A DNA stretch of 7,944 nucleotides from Flavobacteriaceae bacterium TMED48 (lineage in GTDB: Bacteria; Bacteroidota; Bacteroidia; Flavobacteriales; Flavobacteriaceae): contig NHDB01000014.1 of NCBI GenBank assembly GCA_002167945.1, positions 23,228-31,171 of the forward strand. The letters are read 5' to 3'. The position numbers and the translations under genes are program-made. How positions within the stretch are numbered: the first letter of the stretch is position 1; every line of letters begins with the position of its first letter. The notes below the pieces were generated by a model. That model saw only the letters and a list, made by a program, of their open reading frames with translations, made no database searches and had not been told where the DNA came from. Of this stretch, positions 6,542 through 7,944 are shown one piece after another.

Positions 6542-7933
6542 TTAATCGATTATGGATTCAAATTTTGCAGTAAAATGACGTAAACTGATAATAGGTCCCT
6601 GATATGTTATTCGCAGTCCTTTCATTTCATTACGTCGCTGATACACATCTGTCAGCGAGTTGACAACTACATCCATATGGCGGTTGGTATAAACCCTTCT
6701 TGAAACGGTGAGGCGAACCAATTCTAGTTCTGGAAAAATTATTTCACCTGTCTTGGGGTCTTTTTTTGAGAAAGCACAGGAGCCCAGCTCTACCCCACGC
6801 ACACCTCCTGTTTTAAATAGCTCTACAACTAAAGCTTGCCCTGGAAATTCAGACTGAGGAATATGAGGATAAAATTTTTGAGCATCTACATAAACTCCAT
6901 GCCCTCCTACAGGTTGTATAATCGGAATTCCTCTTTTTGATAATTCATTTCCAAGATAGGCAACTTGCGCAATTCGGTAGGCCAAATATTCCTCATTTAC
7001 ACCCTCTTCAAGACCTATTGCGAGGGCTTCTAAATCACGCCCACTCATTCCTCCATAGGTAACAAAGCCCTCATTAATAATTGCCAATTGGTTAATTTGA
7101 GCAAATAATGATTCATTACGCGTACAAATGAAGCCACCTATATTAACCAAACCGTCTTTTTTAGAACTCATTACACAGCCCTCAGCATAGGAAAACATTT
7201 CCAAAACAATATCTTTGATCGATTTATCTGCATAACCAGCCTCACGCTGCTTGATGAAATAACAATTTTCAGCAAAGCGCGCAGCATCAATCATCAGTGG
7301 AATATTATGGGCTTTTGCGATGGAAGCTACTGTTCTGATATTTTCCATTGAGACTGGCTGCCCTCCATTACCATTACAGGTAACAGTGATAATGATTAAG
7401 GGAATTTCACTGGTATCATGTGTGGCAATAAAATTCTTGAGTTTTTCGATGTCCATATTCCCTTTAAAGGGATGTGGTTTTGAATTGGCAGTTCTTCCCT
7501 CTTCTATAATTAAGTCAACAGGGGTAGATCCAGCAATTTCTGCATGTCCTTTAAAGCTGTCAAAATGCATATTTCCAAGAATATACCCACCATTTTTGGC
7601 ATACAGTTGAGACATAATAAAATCAGCAGCACGACCCTGATGAGTAGGCTGTATAAAGGGAAACCCCATAAGTTCCTGGATGGTTTTTTCTAAGCGGAAA
7701 AAACTTTTACTGCCTGCATAAGATTCATCGCCAGTCATAATACCAGCCCATTGTGTACTGCTCATAGCTGAAGTACCACTATCGGTAAGCATATCAATAT
7801 AAACTTGATCTGCTCTTAATCGAAATACATTAAAATCCGCCTCTTTGATCCATTGCTCACGCTCATTGCGCGACGATTTTTTGATCGGCTCTACAGCCTT
7901 AATCCGAAAAGGCTCAGCATCTAAAAATTCCAT
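6542..7933 (-). CDS. Tryptophanase / tyrosine phenol-lyase family PLP beta-eliminating lyase
   Basis: A 463-residue PLP enzyme of the family that splits amino acids with a beta leaving group into pyruvate, ammonia and the leaving group. E. coli TnaA has 471 residues and Citrobacter TPL 456. It starts at ATG 7933 with EPFRIKAVEP (7-16), the normal N-terminus, so it is complete. Recognisable catalytic positions are Tyr72 (GDESYAGS), Arg101 (PTHQGR), Asn187, Asp216 and Arg219 (IDAARFAEN), Lys259 (SSKKDGLVNIGG, the PLP Schiff-base lysine) and Arg412. At specificity sites it has Asp125 and His453, as in tryptophanases (TPL has Thr and Phe), and Leu383 where TPL needs Arg. It is therefore tryptophanase-like rather than tyrosine phenol-lyase. 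Near the site it differs from TnaA (FDSFKGH for FDTTQGH; THQGRA for THQGRG). It leads a PTS operon, which is odd for an indole-forming enzyme, so its real substrate is open. Confidence 0.93.
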   Translation of the reverse strand: MEFLDAEPFRIKAVEPIKKSSRNEREQWIKEADFNVFRLRADQVYIDMLTDSGTSAMSSTQWAGIMTGDESYAGSKSFFRLEKTIQELMGFPFIQPTHQGRAADFIMSQLYAKNGGYILGNMHFDSFKGHAEIAGSTPVDLIIEEGRTANSKPHPFKGNMDIEKLKNFIATHDTSEIPLIIITVTCNGNGGQPVSMENIRTVASIAKAHNIPLMIDAARFAENCYFIKQREAGYADKSIKDIVLEMFSYAEGCVMSSKKDGLVNIGGFICTRNESLFAQINQLAIINEGFVTYGGMSGRDLEALAIGLEEGVNEEYLAYRIAQVAYLGNELSKRGIPIIQPVGGHGVYVDAQKFYPHIPQSEFPGQALVVELFKTGGVRGVELGSCAFSKKDPKTGEIIFPELELVRLTVSRRVYTNRHMDVVVNSLTDVYQRRNEMKGLRITYQGPIISLRHFTAKFESIID

Positions 7934-7944
7934 TTTTTTAAATT

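Larger units (their letters stand above)
921..7933 (-). other. Predicted eight-gene operon: lyase, dehydrogenase, epimerase-like, EIIA, EIIC, EIIB, HPr, EI
   Basis: All eight genes run the same way. Junctions in transcription order are +11, +7, +8, +11 and +9 bp, then a 4-base ATGA overlap, then +2 bp. No terminator or promoter-sized gap interrupts them. The enzymes come first, then the transport components, then the general phosphotransfer proteins. Only 11 bp remain upstream of the first start codon inside the window, so the promoter, any regulator and possibly further upstream genes are not visible. Single-transcript organisation is inferred from spacing only. Confidence 0.85.

Noticed and set aside
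5355..6550. Shared TAATCGATT at two gene junctions (near 5356-5364 and 6542-6550) as a regulatory site
   Set aside because: It is a nine-base, AT-rich match partly inside coding sequence at one of the two places and absent at the other junctions; probably coincidence.

Overview
The window looks like a piece of a Bacteroidota chromosome, possibly Sphingobacteriia-like. The base composition is AT-rich. Clear Shine-Dalgarno sequences are missing in front of the genes I checked. A DUF2911 protein, a family seen mostly in Bacteroidota, is present. The genus is a guess. All ten genes lie on the minus strand, so they are read from high to low coordinates.

Region 1 (7933 down to 921) is one tightly packed gene series that reads as an operon. 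In transcription order it encodes: a tryptophanase/tyrosine phenol-lyase family PLP enzyme; an iron-containing alcohol dehydrogenase; a divergent ribulose-phosphate 3-epimerase-like TIM barrel; fructose-type PTS EIIA, EIIC and EIIB as three separate proteins; HPr; and PTS enzyme I. Gaps are 7-11 bp, with an ATGA overlap between EIIB and HPr and only 2 bp between HPr and enzyme I. A complete phosphorelay (PEP to EI to HPr to EIIA to EIIB to incoming substrate through EIIC) is therefore encoded together with three catabolic-type enzymes. Every expected phosphorylation residue is present: EI His189, HPr His15, EIIA His64 and EIIB Cys9. The likely job is uptake and phosphorylation of one particular carbohydrate-like or conjugated compound and its first conversions. 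The substrate cannot be read from the sequence. No 1-phosphofructokinase, aldolase or regulator is visible, and the promoter lies beyond the right edge.

Enzyme I has no ATG, GTG or TTG where its N-terminus must begin. Homology and numbering place the start at an ATT codon at 2549-2547. A caller limited to standard starts would begin at TTG 2339 and lose 70 residues of a conserved domain.

Region 2 (920 to 821) is a 100-bp AT-rich spacer with a weak promoter candidate and no convincing terminator.

Region 3 (820 down to 1) is a separate two-gene unit: a membrane-anchored DUF2911 protein, then a membrane-anchored amidohydrolase-like protein that runs off the left edge. Their stop and start codons overlap as TGATG.

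I saw no tRNA, rRNA, insertion sequence, CRISPR array or sizeable repeat. No gene-free stretch exceeds 300 bp.
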